A DNA stretch of 44,053 nt from Coriobacteriia bacterium. GTDB lineage: Bacteria; Actinomycetota; Coriobacteriia; Anaerosomatales; PALSA-660. The DNA is taken from contig JANYLP010000015.1 in NCBI GenBank assembly GCA_025361445.1, positions 1 through 44,053 of the forward strand, in the 5' to 3' direction. Positions 16,333-25,671 of the stretch are shown here, piece after piece. The notes beneath the pieces were generated by a model. It had not been told where the DNA came from, did no database searches, and saw nothing but the letters and a program-made list of their open reading frames with translations. Within the stretch, counting starts at the first letter, position 1. Each line of letters opens with the position of its first letter. Both the position numbers and the translations under genes were made by a program.

Positions 16333-19300
16333 CTACGCCGTAGGCAGGATCGGCCGGTCGAAGGCCGCGAGAAGCTCCTCGGCGCGTGCCGCGAGCACCC
16401 ACGTACGGAACTCCGCGAACTCCTCGGCCTCCTCTACGCCTTCGGCGTATCGGACGGACGAAGTCAGGTCGACTTTCCCGTCGACGGGCAGCAGTGAGAG
16501 GCGTCGGTAGGCGCCTGAACCCTCCCCTGTCACGAGTCCCACTTCACGGAACACGCCGAGGCCCGAGGATGCGCCGCGGTCGGTCATGCGCGACCTCGGG
16601 CGGCGCTTCTTCACCTCTGCAGCGAGCTCTGCGTTCGTGACCTCGACCCAGCCATCCGCGGCGGAGTTGCCCATCGCCCTGAGTGCGGCGTACAGGGCCC
16701 GCAACTCCTCGAGATCGGGTGCGCCCGATTCGAGCACCAGCTCGTTGACCCGGCCGTCGCGCTCGCCGAACAGCAGGTGAACCGTCGCCTGGTCGCCATC
16801 GCGTCCCGCCCGGCCGCACATCTGGTTGAACTCGACCCGGTTGAAGGGCAGGTGGTAGAGAGCGACGTGCCGGACGTCCGGGATATCGACGCCTTCACCG
16901 AACGCACTCGTCGCGACGATCGCCGTGATGTCGCCGGCGCGGAAGGCCCTCTCGACCGCGTGACGGGCTGCACGGGACACGCCACCGTTGTAGAAGGCCA
17001 CGCGCTGTGCGAGATGCGGGCTCGCATCGCGCAGTCGCATGGCGAGCCGCACCGATTCGTCACGGCTGTTCACGTAGACGATGACCTTCTCCCCGCGCGC
17101 GGCGATGGCCGCCAGGTGCCCGGCCTTGTCGGCGAGACCGCGCCGATCGGCCACGCGCAGGTTGTCGCGGCGTGTGTCATCGAGAACGAGCGCGTCGATC
17201 CCGAGCGTACTGCGGATCACGGAGGCGGCGTCGTCGCCCGCGGTGGCGGTCACGGCGCAGACGACGGGGTGCCCGAGCGTCTCCAACGCGTCGCCGAGGC
17301 GCGAGTAGGCGGGGCGGTGGCCGGCACGCGCGAGCCCCACGTGATGCGCCTCATCGACGACGATGAAGCGCACGCGACTGCTCTGGGCGAAACGGGCCGC
17401 ATGGCGTTCGAGGAACTCCGGCGTGGTGAGCAGTACGTCGAGGCCGCCCTCGGCAAGCGCGGCGAAGATCTCGTCGCGGCCGCCGGGAGCCGTCTCGCCG
17501 GTGATCACCTTCACCGCCAGACCGAGGGAAGCGAACGCCTCGGTGAGGTGGAACGCCTGGTCGGCGACGAGCGCGCGCAGCGGATAGACGAACACGCTCG
17601 CCTCCCCGCGCGCGAGTGCGACGCGAGCGGCGTGCGACTGGAACACGAACGACTTGCCGCGGCCGGTGGCCATGACCGCGAGGCACGAACGGCCCGCGGC
17701 GAGGTGTGCCAACGCCTCGACCTGTGCGGGATGAGGGACCCGCTCGCCGATGAGCGCGCGGGTGATCTCGGCATCGCGCTCCGCGGGGTCCAGCGCCGAG
17801 AGCTCTGCGCGCCGGGCCACCCGCGCTTCTGTCTCTCGCTCCGCCTCGTCCTCGGCCCCGGGCCGGGAGAACAGCACGTTGACGCCGCGCGCACCCGCCT
17901 CGTCGCCGCCGGTGACGTCCGTGACGCTGACGTCCCACTCCGCGCCGGAGTCGAGGGCGGGCGCAAGCACCGATGCGAGGCGCCGATTGAGGAAGCCGAT
18001 CTGCTCCCCCGTCGGGGCGAGGACCGCGATCGCGTTGGGGTCGAACTCGTTCTCCGGCTGCCGCACGAGCCGGAGCGGCATCCCCGGCTGCAGGCGCGCC
18101 ACGACATCCTGCCGGCCTTCGAAACTGACGCCGGCCAGCTTTGTGTGGAACGACTCGGCGTCGGCTATCCCCTCGTACTCACCGCGTGCCAGTATCCGGG
18201 CTGCGTCGGCGAAGAGCTCCTCGACCAGTTCCGCCGCCGGAGCGTCCACGGGGGCCTCGTGCACGGCGATGCTGCGCACGACTAGCTGCACCCGCTCCCG
18301 GCCGCGCCACTCGTCCGTCTCGAGCGAGTATGCGAGGTCGACCGCAGCCTCGCGACCAGCCAACGCAGCGGCCTCGGGAACCCGGAACGCGATCGCCGGG
18401 ATCGAGGAGATACCGTCGTACGCCTCGAACTTGAGATGTTCGGCCGCCTTCCCGACGAGGGAGCGCTGGGACATGAACACACCGCGCGTCCCCATGAGCG
18501 GTCGGGCGTTTCCCTGTCCGAACGGTTCGAGAGCGGACAGCGCGACCGACAATCGGCGCGTCGCGTCGTGGAGCGGTAACTCCGCATCGACGACGATGCG
18601 GCTCCCGAATGCCTCCGCGGGCAGCGCGGCGAGCGCGTTCTGCAACCGATCGGCGAACGCTCCCAGCGAAGCGACGGGCAGCGTCGCACCCACCGCGGCC
18701 GCATGTCCACCGAAGCGGGTCAGCAGGTCGGAGCACGCTTGAAGAGCCGCGTGCAGGTCGACCTGGCCGACGCTGCGTCCGCTTCCGCGAGCCTCCCCAT
18801 CCTCGATGCTGAAGATGAGCGCCGGGACGCCGTACCGTCCGGCCACCCGCGACGCCACGATGCCACGCACGCCCTCGTGCCACCCCTCGCCGGCCAGAAC
18901 AAGCACGCGGCAATCGGGCCGCCATGCAACCTCGGCCGCGCGCAGCGCCTCCTCGGACAAGTCGGCCTCCGCAGCCTGGCGCACGGTGTTGTAGCCGTCC
19001 AACGCCGACGCTATCTCCGCGGCGCGGACGGCATCGTCGGTCAACAGCAGTTCCAGCGCTTCGGCCGGATCCGCGATGCGCCCGGCGGCATTGAGCCGCG
19101 GGGCGAGCCCGAACGCGATCCTGTCCGATGTCAGGGTCGCGATGTCGACGCGACCCACGCTGCATAGCGCGGCGATCCCGCGACGCGGCGACGTGCGCGC
19201 TTTGGCGAGGCCGGCTGCCACGAGCGCGCGATTCTCGTCGAGTACCGGAACGATGTCCGCCACCGTTCCGATCGCGGCAAGGTCGGTGAGCTCGAGCCAG

Positions 19301-19962
19301 GCGTCCGGGAACCCGAGCCGCGCGCCCACGGCGGCGATGACCTTCAGGGCGACGCCGGCTCCGGCCAGGCCCGTGAAGGCGTAGGCGCCGAGCTTTGGAT
19401 CGCACACGGGCACGCCATCGGGCAGTCCCTCGCCCGGTTCGTGGTGGTCGGTCACGACGACGTCGACGCCCGCAGCACGGAGCATGCCGACCTCGCGCGC
19501 GCTGCCGATGCCACAGTCAACGGTGATGACGAGACCCGGGTTCATGGTGAGCACTCGGGCCACTGCCGCGTCCGAGAGCCCGTAGCCTTCTTCGAAACGG
19601 TGCGGGACGACCGCGCTCACGGTAGCGCCCATCGCCTCAAGGCCGCGGCAAGCGACCGCGGCCGCCGTCAGGCCATCGACGTCGAAGTCCCCGAACACGA
19701 CGATGGACCGGCCTTCCCGCACGGCAGCAGCGACCGCGTCGGCGCATGCGGGCATGCCGGGCAGCGTCTCGGGGTCGCGCCAGTCTCGCGCGAGGTCCGG
19801 GCTCAGAAAGCGCCGCGCCTCATCGGCCGTGGTGACTCCGCGCAGGGTGAGCACCCGCGCCACCACCGGCTCGAGCCCCGTGGAGGCCGCCAGTGCCGAG
19901 ACCGCGCCCTCGTCAACAGGGGCGCAGCTCCAAAGCGTGGATGAGTGGTGGGGGCTGGACAC
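16333..19962 (-). CDS. recJ: RecJ exonuclease - HIRAN - SF2 helicase fusion protein
   Basis: One uninterrupted frame of 1209 residues joins three modules. Residues 1-~560 are RecJ: GDFDVDGLTA (91-100), VDCGIG (148-153), TDHHEP (171-176), IGTVADIVP (231-239), GWHEGVRGIVASR (360-372), RFGGHAAAVG (416-425) and PFGQGN (480-485). Residues ~605-697 are a HIRAN domain (GVSFEGRQ, RLVRQPENEFDPNAIAVLAP, GFLNRRLA). Residues ~740-1090 are a RecQ-like helicase core: ATGRGKS (765-771), TTPEF, DEAHH (870-874), TATAGD (905-910) and QMCGRAGRDG (1047-1056). The cysteine zinc domain of true RecQ is absent; a winged-helix-like C-terminus follows. The start GTG 19962 lies 8 bases after TAGCAT and has no ribosome site. 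It probably resects DNA ends with its own unwinding motor. Confidence 0.93.
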   Translation of the reverse strand: MSSPHHSSTLWSCAPVDEGAVSALAASTGLEPVVARVLTLRGVTTADEARRFLSPDLARDWRDPETLPGMPACADAVAAAVREGRSIVVFGDFDVDGLTAAAVACRGLEAMGATVSAVVPHRFEEGYGLSDAAVARVLTMNPGLVITVDCGIGSAREVGMLRAAGVDVVVTDHHEPGEGLPDGVPVCDPKLGAYAFTGLAGAGVALKVIAAVGARLGFPDAWLELTDLAAIGTVADIVPVLDENRALVAAGLAKARTSPRRGIAALCSVGRVDIATLTSDRIAFGLAPRLNAAGRIADPAEALELLLTDDAVRAAEIASALDGYNTVRQAAEADLSEEALRAAEVAWRPDCRVLVLAGEGWHEGVRGIVASRVAGRYGVPALIFSIEDGEARGSGRSVGQVDLHAALQACSDLLTRFGGHAAAVGATLPVASLGAFADRLQNALAALPAEAFGSRIVVDAELPLHDATRRLSVALSALEPFGQGNARPLMGTRGVFMSQRSLVGKAAEHLKFEAYDGISSIPAIAFRVPEAAALAGREAAVDLAYSLETDEWRGRERVQLVVRSIAVHEAPVDAPAAELVEELFADAARILARGEYEGIADAESFHTKLAGVSFEGRQDVVARLQPGMPLRLVRQPENEFDPNAIAVLAPTGEQIGFLNRRLASVLAPALDSGAEWDVSVTDVTGGDEAGARGVNVLFSRPGAEDEAERETEARVARRAELSALDPAERDAEITRALIGERVPHPAQVEALAHLAAGRSCLAVMATGRGKSFVFQSHAARVALARGEASVFVYPLRALVADQAFHLTEAFASLGLAVKVITGETAPGGRDEIFAALAEGGLDVLLTTPEFLERHAARFAQSSRVRFIVVDEAHHVGLARAGHRPAYSRLGDALETLGHPVVCAVTATAGDDAASVIRSTLGIDALVLDDTRRDNLRVADRRGLADKAGHLAAIAARGEKVIVYVNSRDESVRLAMRLRDASPHLAQRVAFYNGGVSRAARHAVERAFRAGDITAIVATSAFGEGVDIPDVRHVALYHLPFNRVEFNQMCGRAGRDGDQATVHLLFGERDGRVNELVLESGAPDLEELRALYAALRAMGNSAADGWVEVTNAELAAEVKKRRPRSRMTDRGASSGLGVFREVGLVTGEGSGAYRRLSLLPVDGKVDLTSSVRYAEGVEEAEEFAEFRTWVLAARAEELLAAFDRPILPTA

Positions 19963-19970
19963 GGTTCAGG

Positions 19971-19976
19971 ATGCTA
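19971..19976 (-). promoter_or_regulatory. Putative -10 box giving a leaderless RecJ-fusion transcript
   Basis: The minus strand reads TAGCAT, ending 8 bases before the GTG start at 19962. Transcription normally begins about 7 bases downstream of the -10 box, which would place the start of the RNA at or next to the start codon. No Shine-Dalgarno sequence is present, in agreement. Confidence 0.5.
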
Positions 19977-19981
19977 GCAGA

Positions 19982-20017
19982 CGGGCCCGACACGCTGACG
20001 TTCGCGTGCCGGGCCCG
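19982..20017 (-). terminator. Hairpin between secF and the RecJ fusion, probable terminator
   Basis: Bases 19982-19995 and 20004-20017 form a long GC-rich stem with a single A/C mismatch and an 8-base loop. It lies about 50 bases after the secF stop and directly in front of the putative RecJ-fusion promoter. It has no U-tract, so intrinsic termination would be weak. Confidence 0.5.
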
Positions 20018-20064
20018 ACGGGAGCACCTACCGGCACCGCATCAGCGGCGCGTCGCTTGACGCA

Positions 20065-20964
20065 TCACTTGGCAGCGGCGAACTTCTTTGCGAGCGCCTG
20101 GTAGCGCGGCTCGCGCTCCTTCCACATCGCGTAGAGCGGTGCTGCGACGCCAACCGACGAATATGCGCCGGAGAGCAGTCCGATGGTGAGCGCGAATGCG
20201 AAGTCCTTCAGCGTGTCCTGCCCGAAGATGAGCAGGCACACGACCGGGATCAGCGACGACAGGCCGGTGTTGATCCAGCGCGCGAGCACCTGGTTCAGCG
20301 AGTCGTTGGCCATCGACATGAAGGTCTTTTTGGTCAGGCTCTGGGTGTTCTCACGGATCCGATGGAACACGACGATCGTGTCGTAGAGCGAGTATCCGAG
20401 GATCGTCAGGAGCGCGGCGACCGTGTTCGGCGTCAGCTCCCGTCCCAGCAGGGCATAGAGGCCGAGCGTGATGAGAGCGTCATGCACGAGTGCGACGACG
20501 CCCGTGACGGCCATCTTGTACTCGAACCGGATCGAGACGTAGAGCAGGATCGCGATGATCGACACGGCGAGAGCGAGCATCGCAGCGTTCGTGATCCCGG
20601 CTCCCCACTCGGGCCCGATCGTGCTTACCTGCGTGTCGGCGGCAGCGACGCCGAGGGCGGTGGCCACCTCGGCGGCCTGCCTTCCGGCGACCGTCGCACT
20701 CGGCTCGGTCGAGCGGACGATGAAGCCGGAGCCGATGGTCTGGACGGTCCCGTCGACGATGTTGGCCTTGACGACCGCGTCACGGACCTCCGTGAGTGTC
20801 ACGGCCGTCGAGCCGCTGAGCGTGATCTTGGTGCCGCCCTTGAACTCGTATCCGAGGGTCAGGCCCTTGAATGCGAGCGAACCGATGGCGACCGCCAGAA
20901 CCACGGACGAAGCCAGGAAGAGCCACTTGCGATTGCCCATGAAGTCGATGTAGGGCCTACGCAT
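20065..20964 (-). CDS. secF: Protein translocase subunit SecF
   Basis: This is a 299-residue RND-type partner of SecD that uses the proton gradient to drive late steps of Sec export. It has a first membrane helix (NRKWLFLASSVVLAVAIGSL) and the SecF signature LGYEFKGGTKITLSG. Five more helices are visible, among them NAAMLALAVSIIAILLYVSIRFEYKMA and ILGYSLYDTIVVFHRIRENT. ATG 20964 lies 8 bases inside the secD end with AAGGGCGG upstream, so the pair is coupled. The order yajC-HD gene-secD-secF is on one strand. Confidence 0.95.
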   Translation of the reverse strand: MRRPYIDFMGNRKWLFLASSVVLAVAIGSLAFKGLTLGYEFKGGTKITLSGSTAVTLTEVRDAVVKANIVDGTVQTIGSGFIVRSTEPSATVAGRQAAEVATALGVAAADTQVSTIGPEWGAGITNAAMLALAVSIIAILLYVSIRFEYKMAVTGVVALVHDALITLGLYALLGRELTPNTVAALLTILGYSLYDTIVVFHRIRENTQSLTKKTFMSMANDSLNQVLARWINTGLSSLIPVVCLLIFGQDTLKDFAFALTIGLLSGAYSSVGVAAPLYAMWKEREPRYQALAKKFAAAK

Positions 20965-22576
20965 CTGCGCGACCGCCCTTCACGCCGAAGAAAGCGGGGA
21001 TCTTGGCGACCACGCTCTCCGAGAGAAGGATGACCATCGGGCGCGTGAAGAGCAGCGCGATAGCCATGTCGCACACGATACCGATCATGAGCGTGAGCGC
21101 GAAGCCCTTGACCGTGCCGCTCGCGAACAGGAACAGCGGGATCGCGCTGGCGAACGTCACGGCGTCGGCGTCGAGCGAAGTCAGGATCGCGTGCTTCGAG
21201 CCCGACTTCGCAGCCGTGCGCGGGGTGCGGCCCATCGCGATCTCTTCCTTGTAGCGCTCGAAGATCAGGATCGACGTGTCGGCCGCGAGACCGATCGATA
21301 GCACGATGCCGGCGATACCCGGCAGCGAGAGCGCGTACTGGCCAGCATGGGAGAGCAGCGAGAGCAGACCCAGGTAGACGACCGCGAAGGCACCGAGCGA
21401 GAACCACGAGAGCACGCCGAACCCGCGGTAGTAGATCCCGAGGTAGATGCAGACGATCACGAGCCCGACAAGGGCGGCCAGTATGCCCTTCGCGAGCGCG
21501 TCCTGGCCGAGCGTCGGGCCGACACTCTCGGTCTGAGAAGCCTGCAGGTTGACGGGCAGGGCGCCCGACTTGAGGATCGCAGCGAGCGTCTTGGCCTCGT
21601 CGGCGGTGAAGCTGCCACTGATCTCGGTCTTGCCGTCCGGGATGGAGCTCAGTACCGACGGGGCCGACTTCACGATGCCGTCGAGCACGATCGCGACGCG
21701 CGCCCGGGTTGGTGCCGCCTTGGCGGTCACCTTGGCCCAGATGTCGGTGCCCGCCGGATTGAAGGTCATGTTGACGACGTATCCGGGCTTCAGCTTATCG
21801 CCGCTCGCACCGGCCGAGGCGTCGGTGATGACCTCGCCGGTCATGAAGGCCTTGTAGGTACCGGGGACCATGACGTAGCCATCCTGGATCAGGCCCTGCG
21901 TCGTGGTGTCGAGGCTGGAGACCTCGAGGAACTCGAGCTGACCGGTCGAGCCGAGCGCCTTGAGCGCCGCCTGCGAGTCCTTGACTCCCGGCAGCTGCAC
22001 GAGGATGGCCTTGCTGTCGCTCTCGAGCTGAACGGTGGCCTCCGACACGCCCAGTCCGTTCACGCGGTTGCTCATGATCGTGAGCGCGCGCGACATCGCC
22101 GCAGCATCCGCCGGCTTGGTCGGTGTCAGCGTCACGGACAGTCCACCGCGAAGGTCGAGGCTCTGCGTGATGCTGGGGCGCCCCTCTTCCATCGTGAACT
22201 CCTGCGCGTGCACGGTGAATGTCGTCCCGTACGAGACGAGCGCTTCGCGCACAGGCAGACCGCCAACGAACACCGGCTCCGTCGTGTCGGCGGAAGCAAC
22301 GATGCGCCAGCTTTCACCAGCGGTCGAGGTCGATTCCGTGACCCGCGAGAGCGTGGCCAGCGTCGTCCCGGGCTGCCCTGAAGCGACGACCTCCACTGCG
22401 CCGCCATTGAGCACGATGCTCGCGGCGGACTGTGTGAGCGTGAAGCTCTGCTTCGCGGCCGCGGTCCTCCACGAAACCGTGTCGGACTGCTTGAGTGGCA
22501 GCAGCGAGAAGAGGGATCCGATCAGCAGTACGATCAGGCCCCCGACGGCGAGTAGGTTCTTCTGCCTCGATTTCAT
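20957..22576 (-). CDS. secD: Protein translocase subunit SecD
   Basis: The protein has 539 residues. One N-terminal helix (about 9-28) is followed by a long extracytoplasmic part, then DLRGGLSVTL (141-150) and the P1 domain (SNRVNGLGVSEATVQLESD, ILVQLPGV). The C-terminal five-helix RND part includes GIAGIVLSIGLAADTSILIF and ASGTVKGFALTLMIGI. About 110 residues separate the first helix from DLRGG, longer than in the Bacillus SecDF type but with parallels in E. coli. The usual DANVLIFE motif reads DTSILIFE; the aspartate is kept. ATG 22576 has GGAAGG six bases upstream. Confidence 0.94.
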   Translation of the reverse strand: MKSRQKNLLAVGGLIVLLIGSLFSLLPLKQSDTVSWRTAAAKQSFTLTQSAASIVLNGGAVEVVASGQPGTTLATLSRVTESTSTAGESWRIVASADTTEPVFVGGLPVREALVSYGTTFTVHAQEFTMEEGRPSITQSLDLRGGLSVTLTPTKPADAAAMSRALTIMSNRVNGLGVSEATVQLESDSKAILVQLPGVKDSQAALKALGSTGQLEFLEVSSLDTTTQGLIQDGYVMVPGTYKAFMTGEVITDASAGASGDKLKPGYVVNMTFNPAGTDIWAKVTAKAAPTRARVAIVLDGIVKSAPSVLSSIPDGKTEISGSFTADEAKTLAAILKSGALPVNLQASQTESVGPTLGQDALAKGILAALVGLVIVCIYLGIYYRGFGVLSWFSLGAFAVVYLGLLSLLSHAGQYALSLPGIAGIVLSIGLAADTSILIFERYKEEIAMGRTPRTAAKSGSKHAILTSLDADAVTFASAIPLFLFASGTVKGFALTLMIGIVCDMAIALLFTRPMVILLSESVVAKIPAFFGVKGGRADA

Positions 22577-22685
22577 TCCTTGCCTTCCGCTCGCATTCCT
22601 TCAGCACACGACAACCGCCCCCCTGCTGACCGGCGGCGGCACATCGGGGAGACGATACACCATTGTCCGGACGTTTCGGGCGGCT
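22577..22685 (-). other. Intergenic spacer between the HD gene and secD
   Basis: These 109 bases carry no gene. A TATCGT string on the minus strand could be a weak -10 box for secD-secF, but nothing firm is visible. The gap shows that secD may not depend only on read-through from yajC. Confidence 0.3.
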
Positions 22686-23426
22686 CTAGAGCAGCTTCGT
22701 ACCGTTTATCTCGAGATGGAACGTCGCGTCGAGCACCGAAGCAGCCGCGCGACACATCTGCATGCGGGAGAGGAATATCTCGAAGTACTCCATGACCTGG
22801 CTCGCCGAGGTGTCGATGTCGAGTTCCAGCGTGAGCGTGCGCGCCGCGCCGTCCACGCGCAGGAACGACCGGCTCGCGGCGTGGTTGACGCGGTCGTGGA
22901 TGTCGAACGCCGCGGGATCGGGATTACGCACCCGTGTGTGATGGACGTCGGACTTGTCGGCGATGATCGTCGCGGCCCCTACCGGGTTGGCGGGGGTGCC
23001 GAACTCCTCTTCATGGTTGCCGAGCGCATTCATGATGTGGATGGTCTCGATGGGGTCCATCCCGAGTTCGCGCAGCACCTCGCGCGCGAGCATCGCCGAG
23101 CTGACGCCGTGGTGGTCACGTCCGATGCAGTTGCCGATGTCGTGAGTGAAGCCGGCGATCTCGGCGAGCTCCACCTGGCGCTCCTCGAAGCCCAGCCGCC
23201 GCATGATGTTCCCGGCGATGTGGGAGACCAGGTTCGCGTGACGGAAGCCGTGCTCCGTGTAGCCGATGGCGCCAAGGTACTCGTCGGCGACCTCGATCAT
23301 CGCCTTGACGTCCGGAGAGGCCACCACGTCCGCGATGGTCACGCGGCGCCACACCGTCGGCGACGGTGCGGGCGCGGGCGGCTCGACGTCCCCGGCCGCC
23401 GAGGTGGGGATCCCGGTGTCACTCAT
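22686..23426 (-). CDS. HD-domain phosphohydrolase in the sec operon
   Basis: The protein has 246 residues. After a Pro/Ala-rich N-terminus comes an HD domain with all expected metal ligands: His63 (FRHANLVSHI), His95-Asp96 (AGFTHDIGN), His105/His106 (GRDHHGVSS), His138 (NALGNHEEEF) and Asp157 (IIADKSDVHH). The pattern HDIGN-x-x-x-R-x-x-H resembles HD-GYP and related nucleotide phosphohydrolases, but the GYP triad is not present as such. The C-terminal part (~190-246) looks like a small alpha/beta domain. Its ATG overlaps the yajC stop by 8 bases, so it is translated with yajC and sits between yajC and secD. The substrate is unknown; cyclic dinucleotides or nucleotides are plausible. Confidence 0.82.
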   Translation of the reverse strand: MSDTGIPTSAAGDVEPPAPAPSPTVWRRVTIADVVASPDVKAMIEVADEYLGAIGYTEHGFRHANLVSHIAGNIMRRLGFEERQVELAEIAGFTHDIGNCIGRDHHGVSSAMLAREVLRELGMDPIETIHIMNALGNHEEEFGTPANPVGAATIIADKSDVHHTRVRNPDPAAFDIHDRVNHAASRSFLRVDGAARTLTLELDIDTSASQVMEYFEIFLSRMQMCRAAASVLDATFHLEINGTKLL

Positions 23427-23709
23427 CGACGGGAGCGACGTCCTCGGTCATGCGTTCGATGATGGCGCGCTTCGTGAACTGCCCGACGACACCGGGGGCG
23501 ATCTCGATGTTCAGGACGTCGCCGTCGACGGAGCGCAGCGTGCCGATGAGGCCGCCGGCGGTCATCAGTCGATCACCGGGAGCGAGCGCAGCGAGCATCT
23601 CGGTCGACTTCTTGCGCTGCGTCTGCTGGGGACGGAACCACAGGAAGTAGAACACTCCCCCTATGAGAACCATGTAGACGATGAAGGAGGTGATCTCGGA
23701 ACTGCTCAT
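23419..23709 (-). CDS. yajC: Preprotein translocase subunit YajC
   Basis: The protein has 96 residues, with one N-terminal membrane helix (FIVYMVLIGGVFYFLWFRPQ) followed by QQTQRKKSTEMLAALAPGDR and the conserved MTAGGLIGTL. It is the small partner of SecDF at the SecYEG channel. ATG 23709 has GGGAG upstream. A TATCAT box lies at 23816-23821. It starts the yajC-HD-secD-secF group after tgt. Confidence 0.95.
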   Translation of the reverse strand: MSSSEITSFIVYMVLIGGVFYFLWFRPQQTQRKKSTEMLAALAPGDRLMTAGGLIGTLRSVDGDVLNIEIAPGVVGQFTKRAIIERMTEDVAPVDE

Positions 23710-23815
23710 GAGGAGTGACTCCCGTCGATACGGGCACGAGATCCGAGTCCGCGGGACCCGTGCGATGGTGTCCGGTGCGCGCAACGGCCGCGAGAACAGC
23801 GGTCGGAGCGTTCCG

Positions 23816-23821
23816 ATGATA
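23816..23821 (-). promoter_or_regulatory. Putative -10 box for yajC
   Basis: The minus strand reads TATCAT in the sequence GTGCTATCATCGG, about 107 bases before the yajC start, in the 167-base gap between tgt and yajC. No -35 box stands out. The same hexamer is proposed for the ECF sigma gene. Confidence 0.4.
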
Positions 23822-23830
23822 GCACCGCCA

Positions 23831-23858
23831 CTCGCGCGCTCGTGTGCGCACACGCGAG
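23831..23858 (-). repeat. GC-rich inverted repeat with alternating purine-pyrimidine core after tgt
   Basis: CTCGCG (23831-23836) pairs with CGCGAG (23853-23858) around a core that is itself palindromic (CGTGTGCGCACACG). It lies about 20 bases after the tgt stop and just ahead of the yajC -10 box. It may end tgt transcription; there is no U-tract. Confidence 0.4.
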
Positions 23859-23876
23859 GGCGCGCGCCCGCCATGG

Positions 23877-25097
<1,221 letters not shown>

Positions 25098-25113
25098 TCA
25101 AAGAGAGCGTGGG

Positions 25114-25671
25114 ATGAAGCAGCCCCAGCGTGACGATCCAGAATTGGTTCGGGCGGCGAACGACGGCGACGTCGGCGCGTTCGAAGAGCTCGTTAGAGCG
25201 CACACCGATGCGGTCTACGCGCACGCGTACCGGTTCTTCGGGGACATCAACGCCGCTCAGGACGCGACGCAGGAGGTGTGGATCAAGGTGTATCAGGCGC
25301 TACCGGAGTTTCAGGGTCGCTCAGCGGTCTCGACCTGGCTGTTCCGTATCACCCGGAACACCTGCCTCGACATGCTCCGGGCCGGCCGTCGCGTTGCGAC
25401 GCCGATCGACCCGCTCGACGTGACCGGGGCGGCTTCCGATGACACGGCGGGTGACGCGGGCAGCAGGGTTGACCTTCAGACCGCGCTGCGCGCCATCTCC
25501 CCGGAAGACCGTGACGCCTTCAACGCCGTAGCGCTGTTCGGCCTGCCGTACGCCGACGCCGGGACCGCCCTCGGTGTCCCGGCAGGCACGGTGAAGTCGC
25601 GCGTGTTCCGTGCCCGAAGAGCGCTCATCGCACTACTCTCCCTCGATGCGCAGGGAGGTGTCGCCCGATGA
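25114..25671 (+). CDS. ECF-type RNA polymerase sigma factor
   Basis: The protein has 185 residues, with only regions 2 and 4 of sigma-70. Region 2 includes AFEELVRAHTDAVYAHAYRF and DATQEVWIKVYQALPEFQGR; STWLFRITRNTCLDMLRA completes it. Region 4 includes YADAGTALGVPAGTVKSRVFRARRAL. ATG 25114 is preceded by GAGAG; an in-frame ATG at 25051 overlaps the -10 box and is rejected. The next gene, its anti-sigma factor, overlaps by 4 bases (ATGA). The pair should form a membrane-signal-responsive switch. Confidence 0.93.
   Translation: MKQPQRDDPELVRAANDGDVGAFEELVRAHTDAVYAHAYRFFGDINAAQDATQEVWIKVYQALPEFQGRSAVSTWLFRITRNTCLDMLRAGRRVATPIDPLDVTGAASDDTAGDAGSRVDLQTALRAISPEDRDAFNAVALFGLPYADAGTALGVPAGTVKSRVFRARRALIALLSLDAQGGVAR

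Noticed and set aside
16777-18285. 502-codon open frame on the plus strand antisense to the RecJ fusion
   Set aside because: In GC-rich DNA the complement of a gene often stays open; the translation is Arg/Glu/His-rich low-complexity sequence with no family pattern, while the minus strand has a complete motif set.
20957-22576. Frame insertion in SecD between the first helix and DLRGG as a novelty
   Set aside because: E. coli SecD has a comparable periplasmic stretch there, so it is variation within the family rather than a new domain.
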